Assembly (NCBI GenBank): GCA_947627665.1
Contig: CANQWX010000003.1
Location: 57,743 to 121,742 of the forward strand
DNA: 64,000 nucleotides
DNA from: an uncultured Clostridia bacterium
GTDB lineage: Bacteria > Bacillota > Clostridia > Christensenellales > Borkfalkiaceae
Reading direction: 5' to 3'
Position numbers and translations under genes: made by a program. How positions within the stretch are numbered: the first letter of the stretch is position 1; the number at the start of each line of letters is the position of its first letter. Shown piece by piece: positions 40,191-48,934 of the stretch. The notes beneath the pieces were generated by a model. The model saw only the letters and a list, made by a program, of their open reading frames with translations, did not search any database and was not told the origin of the DNA.

Positions 40191-41038
40191 TCGTCATCAA
40201 ATTCAAGGGGAATTGCAAGCCCTATTATTTTACGGCGGGCGGGCTTACGCTCTCCCGCGGGCAGGGGGTCATCGTGGAAACTTCCCGCGGCATGGAGTAC
40301 GGCACCGTGGTAGAGCCGGAATGGGAGGCGGAGGTCACCACCCCGCTGAAACCCGTCCTCCGCGTTGCGACCGAAAAGGATATGCAAACGGTGGAGTACA
40401 ACGAATCCCGCCGTGCGGAAGCGATCGCCCTGTGCAAGGAGAAGGTCGCCGCGCGCGGGCTTCCGATGAAGATCATCGCCTGCGAATTCACCTTCGACGG
40501 CAGCAAGGTTATCTTCTATTTCTCCGCGGAGGGAAGGGTGGATTTCCGCGAGCTTGTCAAAGACCTCGCCTCGGTGTTCCATATCCGCATCGAACTGAGG
40601 CAGGTGGGCATCCGCGACGAAACGCGCATCCTCGGCGGGGTGGCGCCCTGCGGCAGGGCGTGCTGCTGTGCGAGCTGTATGCCCGATTTCCGCAAGGTGA
40701 GCATCAAAATGGCGAAAAACCAGGGGCTTTCCCTCAATCCCACCAAGATCAGCGGGCTTTGCGGAAGGCTCATGTGCTGTCTTTCGTACGAAAACGAATA
40801 CTACGCGGGCGCCTTCAAAAAGATGCCCAAGATCGGCGCCTCGGTGGGTACGCCCGAGGGGCATGGCACGGTCATCACCACCAACATGCTGACCATGCAG
40901 GTGCGCGTGAAGATCGAAAAGGACGGCAGCCTCTTTTACCGCGACTTCCCCGTGGCGGATCTCTCCTTCAAGCGCCCGCCCGAGAAGCCCGAAAAAGAGG
41001 ACGAAGGGGACGAGGACGACAAAATTCCCGAAGAATAA
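40178..41038 (+). CDS. ricT: RicT (YaaT/PSP1) family protein
   Basis: RicT joins RicA and RicF in a complex that, in Bacillus, carries 4Fe-4S clusters and steers RNase Y and sporulation phosphorelay events. The 286-residue product has the PSP1 domain (about 50-140) and the cysteine-rich block CGRACCCASCMPDF followed by GLCGRLMCCLSYE. A charged, acidic tail ends the protein. The GTG at 40178 follows GGAGAAGG and overlaps holB by 13 bases. Confidence 0.9.
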   Translation: MAKVVVIKFKGNCKPYYFTAGGLTLSRGQGVIVETSRGMEYGTVVEPEWEAEVTTPLKPVLRVATEKDMQTVEYNESRRAEAIALCKEKVAARGLPMKIIACEFTFDGSKVIFYFSAEGRVDFRELVKDLASVFHIRIELRQVGIRDETRILGGVAPCGRACCCASCMPDFRKVSIKMAKNQGLSLNPTKISGLCGRLMCCLSYENEYYAGAFKKMPKIGASVGTPEGHGTVITTNMLTMQVRVKIEKDGSLFYRDFPVADLSFKRPPEKPEKEDEGDEDDKIPEE

Positions 41039-41057
41039 AAAAATATTCCGAAAAAAC

Positions 41058-41086
41058 TTTACGAAAAGAAAATCTTGTGCTATAAT
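41058..41086 (+). promoter_or_regulatory. SigmaA promoter of the ferredoxin gene
   Basis: TTTACG (41058-41063), 17 bases, TATAAT (41081-41086). Confidence 0.7.
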
Positions 41087-41115
41087 ACGGATAAGATTTT
41101 TATGGAGGTGCCATG

Positions 41116-41286
41116 ATGGCTCATAAGATCAGCGACGCCTGTGTTTCCTGCGGAGCTTGCGCGGATACCTGCCCCGTAGGCGCTATCACGCCCGGTGATA
41201 CGACCTATGTCGTCGACCCCGACGCCTGCATCGACTGCGGCGCGTGCGAGGACGGCTGCCCCACCGGAGCGATCGAAGCCGAATAA
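41116..41286 (+). CDS. Two-cluster [4Fe-4S] ferredoxin
   Basis: A 56-residue clostridial-type ferredoxin. Two cluster motifs are complete: CVSCGACADTCP and CIDCGACEDGCP, each CxxCxxCxxxCP. It carries electrons at low potential to partners such as hydrogenase or radical-SAM reductants. The second of two adjacent ATGs (41113, 41116) is chosen because GGAGGT then stands six bases upstream. It lies between ricT, itself a cluster protein, and trmN6. Confidence 0.93.
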   Translation: MAHKISDACVSCGACADTCPVGAITPGDTTYVVDPDACIDCGACEDGCPTGAIEAE

Positions 41287-41352
41287 CACGCGGAAAAGGA
41301 AAGAAGGGCGCGGGGATACCGCGCCTTTTCCTCTGTCCGCACCTTTTTTGCC

Positions 41353-42030
41353 ATGGAAGTGATCGAAAGACTGCTCATCGGAGATTATCGCATCATACAG
41401 GATACGTCGCTGTACCGTTTCACTTCGGACAGCGTGCTTTTGGCGCGTTTTCTCAGGGCGGGAAAAAGGGAGCAGGTCGCCGATTTTTGCGCGGGGAGCG
41501 GGGTCGTGGGCCTTCACTTTTTCGCCGAAAACCGCGGCGTGGAGCACGTCACGCTCTTCGAAATGCAGCCCGCGCTTGCCGCAATGAGCCGCCGCACGGT
41601 GGAACTCAACGGGCTTGGGGATCGCTTCACGGTGGAAAATTGCCGCTTGCAGGACATTCCCGCGGCGTACACCGAGCGGTTTTCTCTCATCTTCTGCAAC
41701 CCGCCTTACGGGCGGGACGGCTTCGAAAAGTCGGATAAAGGAAAAGCGCTCTGCCGCAGCGAACTCACGCTGACCCTCGGGGAGCTTGTCCTTGCCGTCA
41801 GGCGCTGTTTGAAATTCGGGGGCAGATTTGCGCTCGTGCACCGCGCAGACCGCCTCTCCGAGGTGTTCAACGCCCTCCACGGCGCAGGCCTCGAGCCGAA
41901 AAAACTGCAACTCGTCGCGGGCAAGGCGGACGCCAAGCCCTACGCCGCGCTGGTGGCGGCGGTCAAGGGCGGAAAGCCGGGGCTTGAAGTCCTGCCCACG
42001 GCGGTCAACGCTTCAAGAGGTGGATCATGA
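41353..42030 (+). CDS. trmN6: tRNA1(Val) A37 N6-methyltransferase-like protein
   Basis: A 225-residue Rossmann-fold methyltransferase: opening RLLIGDYRIIQDTSLYRFTSD, the SAM loop DFCAGSGVVGL at about 44-54, and the adenine-N6 active-site motif CNPPYG at about 116-121. It corresponds to YabB/TrmN6. The ATG lacks a strong ribosome-binding site. It overlaps rsmI by four bases, the standard pairing. Confidence 0.88.
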   Translation: MEVIERLLIGDYRIIQDTSLYRFTSDSVLLARFLRAGKREQVADFCAGSGVVGLHFFAENRGVEHVTLFEMQPALAAMSRRTVELNGLGDRFTVENCRLQDIPAAYTERFSLIFCNPPYGRDGFEKSDKGKALCRSELTLTLGELVLAVRRCLKFGGRFALVHRADRLSEVFNALHGAGLEPKKLQLVAGKADAKPYAALVAAVKGGKPGLEVLPTAVNASRGGS

Positions 42031-42827
42031 TCTCGTTTGTCGCTACTCCCATCGGAAATCTCAAGGACATCACCCTGCGCGCCCTCGATACGCTCAGGGC
42101 GGCGGACGTCGTCTTTTGCGAAGATACCCGCCATACGCTCAAACTGCTCACGGCCTACGGCATCAAAAAACCGCTCCGCTCCTGCCACAAATACAACGAG
42201 CGGGAGGCGGCGGAAAAAATTTTGTCCGCCTCGCGGGAGGGGAAGGAAGTCGCCGTCGTGTCGGACGCGGGCATGCCCGTCATTTCCGACCCCGGCAGCG
42301 CCGTATGCCGTTACTTGCGGGAGGCGGGGGAGCCTTACACTGTGGTGCCGGGTGCGTCCGCGTTCGTCTGCGCGCTCGTCCTCTCCGCCATGCCCGCCGA
42401 CCGCTTTTCCTTCGTCGGCTTTTTGCCCGAAAAAGCAGGGGAGCGGCGGGCGCTCCTCGAAGAGTATAAGTCCCACCGCGAGACCTTGGTCTTTCATTCC
42501 GCCCCGCAGGACGTGGAGCGGGATATTGCCGACATGTATCGGGTTTTCGGAGAGCGGAAGGCCTGCGCCGTACGGGAGATCACCAAGATCCACGAAGAGA
42601 GCCGCGCTTTTCTGCTCTCGGAGGGTCTGGACGGGGAAAAGCGCGGGGAGTACGTCCTGCTCGTAGAGGGAGCGCGGGCGGAGAACCCGCTCAACTTGCT
42701 CACGGCGCGGGAGCACGTCAAAAAGTATATGGACGAGGGGCTTGACAAGAAAGAGGCGCTCAAGCGCGCCGCCAAGGACCGCGGCGTATCAAAGAGCGAA
42801 CTCTATAAGGAAACGATCGACCTGTAA
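42027..42827 (+). CDS. rsmI: 16S rRNA (cytidine-1402-2'-O)-methyltransferase
   Basis: RsmI methylates C1402 in the decoding centre. The 266-residue tetrapyrrole-methylase-fold protein shows FVATPIGNLKDITLRAL at the N-terminus, CEDTRHT, VSDAGMPVISDPG, and VVPGASAFVCAL. The C-terminal HTH-like helix (DKKEALKRAAKDRGVSKSELY) is intact. Last gene of the run starting at 37322. Confidence 0.94.
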   Translation: MISFVATPIGNLKDITLRALDTLRAADVVFCEDTRHTLKLLTAYGIKKPLRSCHKYNEREAAEKILSASREGKEVAVVSDAGMPVISDPGSAVCRYLREAGEPYTVVPGASAFVCALVLSAMPADRFSFVGFLPEKAGERRALLEEYKSHRETLVFHSAPQDVERDIADMYRVFGERKACAVREITKIHEESRAFLLSEGLDGEKRGEYVLLVEGARAENPLNLLTAREHVKKYMDEGLDKKEALKRAAKDRGVSKSELYKETIDL

Positions 42828-42851
42828 GACGGGAGGAAGCGCCGAAAATAC

Positions 42852-42880
42852 TTGCGCTCCGCCGCGCAATCGGTTATAAT
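42852..42880 (+). promoter_or_regulatory. SigmaA promoter for leaderless O-antigen-ligase-like gene
   Basis: TTGCGC (42852-42857), 17 bases, TATAAT (42875-42880), then only six bases (GAAACT) to the ATG at 42887. No Shine-Dalgarno is possible in the remaining space. Confidence 0.7.
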
Positions 42881-42886
42881 GAAACT

Positions 42887-44404
42887 ATGCTGACAGAGTG
42901 TTTTCCCAAAATCGGAGAATGCCGTTTTGTACGGGGATACCGCGCCTTTTTGCATTCGGTGTGGTATACCGCGCTCATCGTTCTTCTCATGGCGCTCGCC
43001 AACCTCTTCTCCTTAGAGCTGCCTGTCTATTATATCTATCTTCTTTTGGCGCTCTCCGCGGTGTTGCTCGACGACGATCTGAGGGCGCTCATTCCCATCG
43101 TGCTCTGTTGCTATATGACGGTATCGGACGGGAACAATCCCGCCACGCGGCCTCCAAAGGAGGGCGTCGCGGGCTATACGCCCTCCGCTTTTTACGACCC
43201 CGCCTTTATGTTACAGCTCTGGTTCGTGGCGATCGCCATCGTCGCCGTCATGGCGGTGCGGCTCGTCACCATTTTGCTCCGCGGAGAAAAAAAGAAAGTG
43301 CCCGCGCTCGCCTTGGGGTTCGGCGCGCTGGGGCTGTCCTATGTGCTGGCGGGGCTGTTCAGCGGCTTTTACGGCTTCCGCACCGCGCTGTTCGGCTTTG
43401 TGGAGATCGCCGCGCTCTGCGCACCCTATTTTCTCTTTTATTACGGCGTGGATTGGCGGACCGTCCGCAAGGAGGAATTCGCCGTCTTGCTTACGCTGGT
43501 CGGTTGCGGCGTTGTGTTGGAGGTTTTCGGCATGTATCTCCAACCGATCTCCGCGGGGAGCAAAACCACGATCATCGAAGAGATGCTCAGCGGCAAAGAG
43601 GTCAACCGCGGCGTCCTTGTAACGGGGTGGGGCATGTACAACAATGTCGGCTGTGTGCTTGCGATCTGCACGCCCGCGCCCCTCTATCTCGCGGCAAAAA
43701 GGAAGCGCGGCCCCCTCTATATCCTGCTCTCCGTCCTGTTGCTGACGGGGATCGTGTTTTCGCAGAGCCGCGGGTCCATGCTCTTCGGCGGCGTCGCCTT
43801 TGCGCTCGGCGTCGCGGCGATGCTCGTGGTGAGCAAGGGCCGCAGGCGTGTCGCAAACGCCGTCACGATCGGCTCGGTCGCGGCGCTTTTGGCAGTCGTG
43901 CTCACGGCGGTGTACTGTGTCCCCGCCTTCAAAAAGCCGATCGAAGAGGTCTTTCAGGGCATTCTCGAACAGGGGCTTGGCGATAACGGCCGATGGGAGA
44001 TCTATCGCAAGGGGTTGGAACAGTTCCGACAGGCGCCCTTCTTCGGCGTGGGATTTTACCAATGCAACTCTTTCCAATGGGGCGCGGGCGGGCTTCCCGC
44101 AGACTTCTTCCTGCCGCCCCGCTATCACGATACATATATCCAGCTTCTTGCCTCGGGCGGAGTGTTTGCACTCTCCTGCTATCTCTTGCACCGTCTGGAA
44201 ACGGTCGCGCTGTTTCTCCGTCACCCCACGGCGGAAAAGGTATTTATCGCCGTTTGCATCGCCGCGCTGCTCTTGACGAGCATCACCGATTGCCACTTCT
44301 TCAATTTCGGCCCGGGGATCCTCTACGGCGGGTTACTCGCGTTTGCCGAGGGCGCGGACGCCGTGCAAGCGGCCAACGTTTCCGCGCCGCAAACGGACGC
44401 ATAG
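42887..44404 (+). CDS. O-antigen ligase-like polytopic membrane protein
   Basis: A 505-residue protein with about twelve hydrophobic segments. The Wzy_C (O-antigen ligase/polymerase) pattern is visible: a long helix with VFSQSRGSMLFGGVAFALG, then a large external loop containing GRWEIYRKGLEQFRQAPFFGVGFY and the YHDTYIQLLASGGVFAL block with conserved His. The family joins or polymerises surface glycans or modifies teichoic acids or proteins. No glycosyltransferase is adjacent, so the substrate is unknown. Confidence 0.8.
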   Translation: MLTECFPKIGECRFVRGYRAFLHSVWYTALIVLLMALANLFSLELPVYYIYLLLALSAVLLDDDLRALIPIVLCCYMTVSDGNNPATRPPKEGVAGYTPSAFYDPAFMLQLWFVAIAIVAVMAVRLVTILLRGEKKKVPALALGFGALGLSYVLAGLFSGFYGFRTALFGFVEIAALCAPYFLFYYGVDWRTVRKEEFAVLLTLVGCGVVLEVFGMYLQPISAGSKTTIIEEMLSGKEVNRGVLVTGWGMYNNVGCVLAICTPAPLYLAAKRKRGPLYILLSVLLLTGIVFSQSRGSMLFGGVAFALGVAAMLVVSKGRRRVANAVTIGSVAALLAVVLTAVYCVPAFKKPIEEVFQGILEQGLGDNGRWEIYRKGLEQFRQAPFFGVGFYQCNSFQWGAGGLPADFFLPPRYHDTYIQLLASGGVFALSCYLLHRLETVALFLRHPTAEKVFIAVCIAALLLTSITDCHFFNFGPGILYGGLLAFAEGADAVQAANVSAPQTDA

Positions 44405-44458
44405 CCGTAAAAGCGCCGCATCCCTTTTTTCAAAATCGGAAAGTTTTTTAAGAACGGA

Positions 44459-44494
44459 AAGTCCCCCCAAGGCTCGCGCCTCGGGGGGACTTCC
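44459..44494 (+). terminator. Intrinsic terminator
   Basis: GTCCCCCC (44461-44468) pairs with GGGGGGAC (44483-44490), flanked by AA and TT, after the O-antigen-ligase-like gene. The following AT-rich stretch to 44683 holds no gene I can support. Confidence 0.75.
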
Positions 44495-44683
44495 TATAAT
44501 GATAAGGGGGAAAATTATGAGCAACTTTTTGTATCTCTATCATATTCCCTCTTTCGCCAAAAGTAAATAAATTTTTTGTTCTTTTTTGAAAAATGTTATT
44601 TTTTAACACAAATTTCAAATTTTGAAAAATAATCTCAAAAACGGCGCAAAATTTGTGGCGGATTACCGAAGAAGGCAATACGG

Positions 44684-45196
44684 TCAAAGAAATCGGCACA
44701 AAAGACAGCCGAGAATGACGGCGCAAAAGTTGGAAAAGAGGGCGATGAGGATGGGTTTTCCCAGCCGTTTTTGTTTTGCGCCCGCGAAGTAGACGGCGGA
44801 GATATAAAATACCGTTTCGCTCGAACCGTAGGCGACGCACGCACAGCGCGCGATGTAGCTGTCCGCGCCGTACACGGAGAAGATCTCCGAAAGGAGGGCG
44901 GTGGAGCCGCTCCCCGAAAAGGGTTTGAGCAGCACGAGTTTGCCGATCTCGGGCGGAATGCCGAGAAAGCGGAAGGCGGGGGAAAGAAAGGCGGTGAGCT
45001 TTGCCGAAAGCCCGCTCGCCTCGAACAGCTCGGAGAGCATGAGCATGGCGGCGAGGTAGGGGAAGAGGGATAAAAGGAGGGGGATCGCCTCTTTGATACC
45101 GTCGGTGAAGCAGTCGTAGAGTTTGACCTTCTTCACAAGCGCGTACACAAACAGCGCGAGGAAGAGGAGCGGGACGACGAGCGCGAGAACTTTCAT
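44684..45196 (-). CDS. spmB: Spore maturation protein B
   Basis: SpmB, with SpmA, is needed for full dehydration of the spore core in Bacillus. The 170-residue product is a nucleoside-recognition (Gate) domain membrane protein: DGIKEAIPLLLSLFPYLAAMLMLSE and the conserved LKPFSGSGSTALLSEI, then AYGSSETVFYISAVYF. About four to five membrane helices. Its ATG overlaps the spmA stop codon by four bases. Confidence 0.92.
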   Translation of the reverse strand: MKVLALVVPLLFLALFVYALVKKVKLYDCFTDGIKEAIPLLLSLFPYLAAMLMLSELFEASGLSAKLTAFLSPAFRFLGIPPEIGKLVLLKPFSGSGSTALLSEIFSVYGADSYIARCACVAYGSSETVFYISAVYFAGAKQKRLGKPILIALFSNFCAVILGCLLCRFL

Positions 45197-45744
45197 GATT
45201 TCCTTTTGCGGGTGAGAAAAACGAGAATTCCACCGAGCAATGTGGAAAAAAGAGTGGCAAGCAGGGTGGGGAGAAAGATATCCACACTGTTTGCCGAGCC
45301 GTAGGCAAGGCGCAGGGCGATGACGGTGGTGGGCAAGAGCTGTAAACTTGTGGCGTTGAGAACGAAGAGCATGTCGGCGGCGTAGTGTTCGCGGGCGGCG
45401 CAGAATTTTTCGGCGGCTTTGATCCCGAGGGGCGTGGGCGCGCCGGGCAGGCCCAAAAAGTTTGCGGTCAGGTTACAGCTCGCAAAGTACACCGCCTCGC
45501 GGTTCTGGGAGCGGAAGAGCTTTTTCGCCGCGGGGAAGAGAAAACGGGAGAGCTTTTCGGAAAGTCCGCTCTTTTCCATCACCTTAAAAAAGCCCAGCCA
45601 TACGCAGTACACGGCGAGGAGGGAGAGGGAGAGGGTCGCCGCCTTTTCCCCGCCTTTGAGGAGAGCGGCAAGGAAGCCGTCGGGGTCGAGAAAGAGGAGG
45701 ACGGCGGTGGAAACGAGAAAGACGATGGCGAAAATACCGTTCAC
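45193..45744 (-). CDS. spmA: Spore maturation protein A
   Basis: The 183-residue product is the SpmA partner of SpmB: GGEKAATLSLSLLAVYCVWLG, NLTANFLGLPGAPTPLGIKAAE and LLPTTVIALRLAYGS match the family. The GTG at 45744 aligns its first residues with Bacillus SpmA and sits five bases after a perfect sigmaE -10 box; a TTG at 45786 would add 14 residues but lies upstream of that promoter. Four to five membrane helices. Expression is expected in the mother cell. Confidence 0.9.
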   Translation of the reverse strand: MNGIFAIVFLVSTAVLLFLDPDGFLAALLKGGEKAATLSLSLLAVYCVWLGFFKVMEKSGLSEKLSRFLFPAAKKLFRSQNREAVYFASCNLTANFLGLPGAPTPLGIKAAEKFCAAREHYAADMLFVLNATSLQLLPTTVIALRLAYGSANSVDIFLPTLLATLFSTLLGGILVFLTRKRKS

Positions 45745-45749
45745 GCTTG

Positions 45750-45779
45750 ATTGTATGTGGAAAAGTATAAAAAAATGCC
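45750..45779 (-). promoter_or_regulatory. Candidate sigmaE promoter of spmA
   Basis: Minus-strand CATACAAT (45757-45750) is the exact sigmaE -10 sequence; GGCATTTT (45779-45772) matches 6 of 8 of the -35, with a 14-base spacer. The start codon follows after five bases. Confidence 0.55.
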
Positions 45780-45786
45780 CCGCCAA

Positions 45787-45999
45787 CGGAGAGGGTAAAA
45801 AGGACCCCCTCCAATGGAGGGGGATTCAGGGGGTGGGCAAAAGCCCTCTCCTAAGGAGAGGGTGCCGAGCGCAGCGAGGCGGGTGTGGTGGATACCACCT
45901 CAGTCACCTTCGGTGACAGTTCCACCTGCAAGGGGCGCCATTCTTACCCCCTCCAATGGAGGGGGATTCAGGGGGTGGGCAAGACACAGTGGAGGCGCT
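45787..45999. repeat. Repeat cluster with two identical 35-bp modules
   Basis: The same 35-base module occurs at 45805-45839 and 45947-45981, each a CCCCCTCC...GGAGGGGG hairpin plus ATTCAGGGGGTGGGCA. Between them lies a CACCTCAGTCACCTTCGGTG module (45896-45917) also present twice near 47.6 kb. No gene is seen. Confidence 0.85.
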
Positions 46000-47265
46000 T
46001 TACCCCTCCCGTTTCCAATAATAATCAGTGCTATACAAACTATTTGTAAAATATTTTGCGGCTTGTGCGGGATCTTCAAGCCCCGAAATGTCTTGATAGT
46101 CATACATATCGTCACGCCTCGATATTTTCCACCCGTTCGGATTTGCAAAATGCACTTCTTTCAAATTGTTACAGTCATAGAACACCCCTTTGCCGATGGA
46201 GATCACGCTGTCGGGAATTGTGATCGACGTCAACCCGCCGCACCCCCAAAACGCATCACTTCCGATGGAAGTAACGCTGTTCGGAATGGTAAACGAAGTT
46301 AATCCGCTGCAACCGGCAAACGCCCCATCTCCGATCTCGGTCACGCTGTTCGGAATGGTGACCGACATCAACCCGCTGCAAGCATTGAATGCATACCATC
46401 CGATCTCGGTTACGCCGGTCGGAATTTCCAAATTTATAACTTCTTTCCCGTCCATAAACAGGTGTTGCGCCCAACTAAGCGGGTTTGCATTCCCATCGGC
46501 AAACGCAATTCCGCACCATGCCGCAAGATCGAAAATATGGACTTCTTTGAGCGCTTTGCAAAGGAGAAACGCCCTATATCCGATCTCGGTCACGCTGTCG
46601 GGAATGGTGACCGACGTCAACCCATCGCAATCATTGAACGCGTCATCTCCGATGGAGGTCACGCCGCTCCCGATCGTGACCGATGTCAACCCGTCACAAT
46701 TATAGAACGCCTCATATCCGATCGAGGTCACGCCGCTCCCGATCGTGATCGACGTCAACTCGTCGCAACCGGCGAACGCCCGATTTCCGATCGAGGTCAC
46801 GCTGTCGGGAATAATAACGGTTCCCTTGAACGAATTCGGGACAAAAACGATTTGCGTTTGATTTTTGTCATACAAAATTCCGTCCCGGCTGCTGTACATA
46901 GCGTTATTTGGGTCAACAACAATTGTTTCCAAATGGCCACAATACGAGAACGCGTCCTTTCCAATCGAGGTCACGCTGTCGGGAATGGTGACCGAAATCA
47001 ACGTAGTGCACAACGAAAACGCATGATCTCCGATCGAGGTCACGGGCTTCCCTTCATTTTCCGAAGGAATAACGATTTCCGTAGCGTTATCTTTACTGAG
47101 TCCTGTGAGGGAATATGTACCCGTTATGGAATATGTGCCATCTTCCCCCAATGTAAAGAGGAACCCCGTGCCTTTACTGGGGATCATGTCGCACGCCGAA
47201 AGGCCGAACGCCATGCAGAGGGTCGCTGCGATCGTCAAAAGGACGACCAAAAATTTGTGTTTCAT
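46000..47265 (-). CDS. BspA-type leucine-rich repeat lipoprotein (421 residues)
   Basis: The protein has a lipoprotein signal (GLSAC, Cys25) and about ten tandem LRR_5 repeats of 23 residues, each of the form VTSIG..AF..C..L.SVTIPDS. Such Treponema/BspA-like repeats occur in surface proteins that bind host or microbial partners. The C-terminal 70 residues (NPNGWK then DPAQAAKYF) match the end of the second LRR protein at 47934, and the two signal peptides are nearly identical, so the pair are paralogues. The ATG at 47265 follows AAGGAGAT. Confidence 0.88.
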   Translation of the reverse strand: MKHKFLVVLLTIAATLCMAFGLSACDMIPSKGTGFLFTLGEDGTYSITGTYSLTGLSKDNATEIVIPSENEGKPVTSIGDHAFSLCTTLISVTIPDSVTSIGKDAFSYCGHLETIVVDPNNAMYSSRDGILYDKNQTQIVFVPNSFKGTVIIPDSVTSIGNRAFAGCDELTSITIGSGVTSIGYEAFYNCDGLTSVTIGSGVTSIGDDAFNDCDGLTSVTIPDSVTEIGYRAFLLCKALKEVHIFDLAAWCGIAFADGNANPLSWAQHLFMDGKEVINLEIPTGVTEIGWYAFNACSGLMSVTIPNSVTEIGDGAFAGCSGLTSFTIPNSVTSIGSDAFWGCGGLTSITIPDSVISIGKGVFYDCNNLKEVHFANPNGWKISRRDDMYDYQDISGLEDPAQAAKYFTNSLYSTDYYWKREG

Positions 47266-47406
47266 AGTTTCTATCTCCTTTTTCATTTTTTGCCAATCAA
47301 TTGTTTTATCTGTCATTTCGCCCCGCGCGCCGTTTTGTTTCTCTAAGGGCGGCACGAGGAGCGCAGCGACGAAGTAAAAATCTCTACTTCTTGCTGTCCC
47401 TGAAAG

Positions 47407-47516
47407 GGTGGAGCATTGCCTTCTGCCAACGATTGATAATCGTTGGCGCAATGCGACATGAGTGAGCGCATTTGCCGCGCGAACGGTGACCGAACACGGG
47501 GTTCTACCCGTGTGAG
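47407..47516 (-). repeat. 110-bp inverted repeat, copy B
   Basis: Reverse complement of 18595-18704 with one visible difference (an A for G within the CCAACG stem). It lies between the two LRR lipoprotein genes. Confidence 0.85.
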
Positions 47517-47933
47517 AAAGTAGCGAACGTAGTGAGTCGAAAGGGTTCTCAAAGACTTTCAAAACCCCTCAGTCACCTTCGGTGACAGCTCCCCTACAGG
47601 GGCGCCAAGGTGCCCACCCCCTCCAAGGAGGGGGGGTAGGGGGGGTGGTGTCCTTTGTTCTCCAACAACACCACCTCAGTCACCTTCGGTGACAGCTCCT
47701 CCTAAGGAGGCGCCATTCTTACCCCCTCCAATGGAGGGGGTTCTGCTTGCCCCCGCCTTAGGAAGGGGGGTAGGGGGTGGTGTCTTTTGTTCTAATTATG
47801 TCACCCTGCCCCGCCTAAATTACGTCACCCTGAGTTCCGTCGAAGGGTGACTGCATTATAATAAGGACATTCCTCGACTGCGCTCGGAATGACGTGTTTT
47901 GAACAGGGGAGGCGAGAAAGCGCAGGGGGTTTC
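47517..47933. repeat. Repeat cluster between the LRR paralogues
   Basis: No gene is supported in the whole 47266-47933 gap. This half holds two copies of the CAGTCACCTTCGGTGACAGCTCC module (about 47571 and 47678), degenerate CCCCCTCC/GGAGGGGG hairpins at 47618-47770, and a REP-like pair at 47826-47893 related to the one at 18805-18860. Confidence 0.8.
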
Positions 47934-48803
47934 TCACCCTACCCGTTCCCACAAATACTCCTTATAGGTATTTGTCAGATACTGCGCCGCCTCAGCGGGA
48001 TCATCAAGATCTGAAACGCTCCTGGAGATTTTGCCGAATCTTGTATCATGTGTCGATACTTTCCAACCGTTGGGATTTTTGAAATACACTTTTTTCAATT
48101 CATTGCAACTATAGAACGCGCCCTCTCCAATCGTAGTCACGCCGCTCCCGATCGTGACGGAGGTCAATCTGCTACACCCCCAAAACGCATCCATTCCGAT
48201 GGAGATCACGCTGTCGGGAAGGGTGACGGAGGTCAATCTGCTACACCCCCAAAATGCACCGCTTCCGATTGAGATCATGCTGTCGGGAAAGGTGACGGAA
48301 GTCAGCCCGTTGCAATTCATAAACGCATGATTTCCGATTTCGGTCACGTTGCTTCCAATGTTGACTGAGGTCAACCAGGTACATCCAGAGAACGCCTGCT
48401 CTCCAATCGAGGTCACGGGTTTCCCCAGATATGTACTCGGAATGATAATGCCGGTAGCGGTGCTTTCTCCGATGCCCGTTACCGAATAGCCGTTCACGGT
48501 CGTACCGTCCTCGCCGTATAACTCGGTAAAGCGCAACCCCTTGGTGTAAGTTTCCGGTTTTTGCTCGTCCTCATCCGGCTTTTGCGTGCCACCCTGTTCA
48601 CCATCGTCAGGTTTTTGCGTGCCGCTCTGGGTGCCTTGATTGCCCTGTTCGCCTTGATTGCCACCCTGTTCGTCGCCGCTTTGATCGACAACGGGCGGGT
48701 TTTTGCCCGTTTCGTCGGGTTTTTCTCCGCACGCCGAAAGGCCGAACGCCATGCAGAATGTCGCTGCGATCGCCAAAAGGACGACCAAAAATTTGTGTTT
48801 CAT
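47934..48803 (-). CDS. BspA-type leucine-rich repeat lipoprotein (289 residues)
   Basis: A smaller paralogue of the LRR protein at 46000. The signal peptide ends GLSAC (Cys25) and is followed by a low-complexity Gly/Gln/Lys/Pro linker with GNQGEQGNQGTQSGTQKPD-type repeats (about 45-85), then about five LRR_5 repeats and the shared tail (NPNGWK, DPAEAAQYL). The ATG at 48803 follows AAGGAG. It is divergent from the XRE regulator at 48935, and the regulator's repeated motif lies in its promoter. Confidence 0.88.
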   Translation of the reverse strand: MKHKFLVVLLAIAATFCMAFGLSACGEKPDETGKNPPVVDQSGDEQGGNQGEQGNQGTQSGTQKPDDGEQGGTQKPDEDEQKPETYTKGLRFTELYGEDGTTVNGYSVTGIGESTATGIIIPSTYLGKPVTSIGEQAFSGCTWLTSVNIGSNVTEIGNHAFMNCNGLTSVTFPDSMISIGSGAFWGCSRLTSVTLPDSVISIGMDAFWGCSRLTSVTIGSGVTTIGEGAFYSCNELKKVYFKNPNGWKVSTHDTRFGKISRSVSDLDDPAEAAQYLTNTYKEYLWERVG

Positions 48804-48816
48804 AAGTTTCTCCTTT

Positions 48817-48921
48817 TTAGTCTTATAATAATAACCATTATAGCATTATAAGACTAATAATGCAATCTTATAACACTAATTTTTTTGTAAAATTCGTGTA
48901 AAATTATTTTTATAAGACTAA
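48817..48921. promoter_or_regulatory. Four copies of a 12-bp operator motif
   Basis: TTATAAGACTAA occurs at 48846-48857 and 48910-48921, inverted at 48817-48828, and as the variant TTATAACACTAA at 48868-48879. The 48846 copy fills the -35/-10 spacer of the LRR gene promoter. The 48910 copy lies just before the XRE start, so self-repression is also likely. Confidence 0.65.
48837..48865 (-). promoter_or_regulatory. SigmaA promoter of the LRR gene
   Basis: Minus-strand TTGCAT (48865-48860), 17 bases, TATAAT (48842-48837). Confidence 0.75.
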
Positions 48922-48934
48922 CGAGGGGTATTTC

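Noticed and set aside
44517..44570. 17-codon open frame with a G-rich sequence upstream
   Set aside because: Too short and without comparison data; it follows a terminator and could be chance.
46150..47050. Regular repeated DNA that might be read as a CRISPR array
   Set aside because: The 69-bp periodicity codes for the 23-residue leucine-rich repeats and lacks identical repeats with unique spacers.
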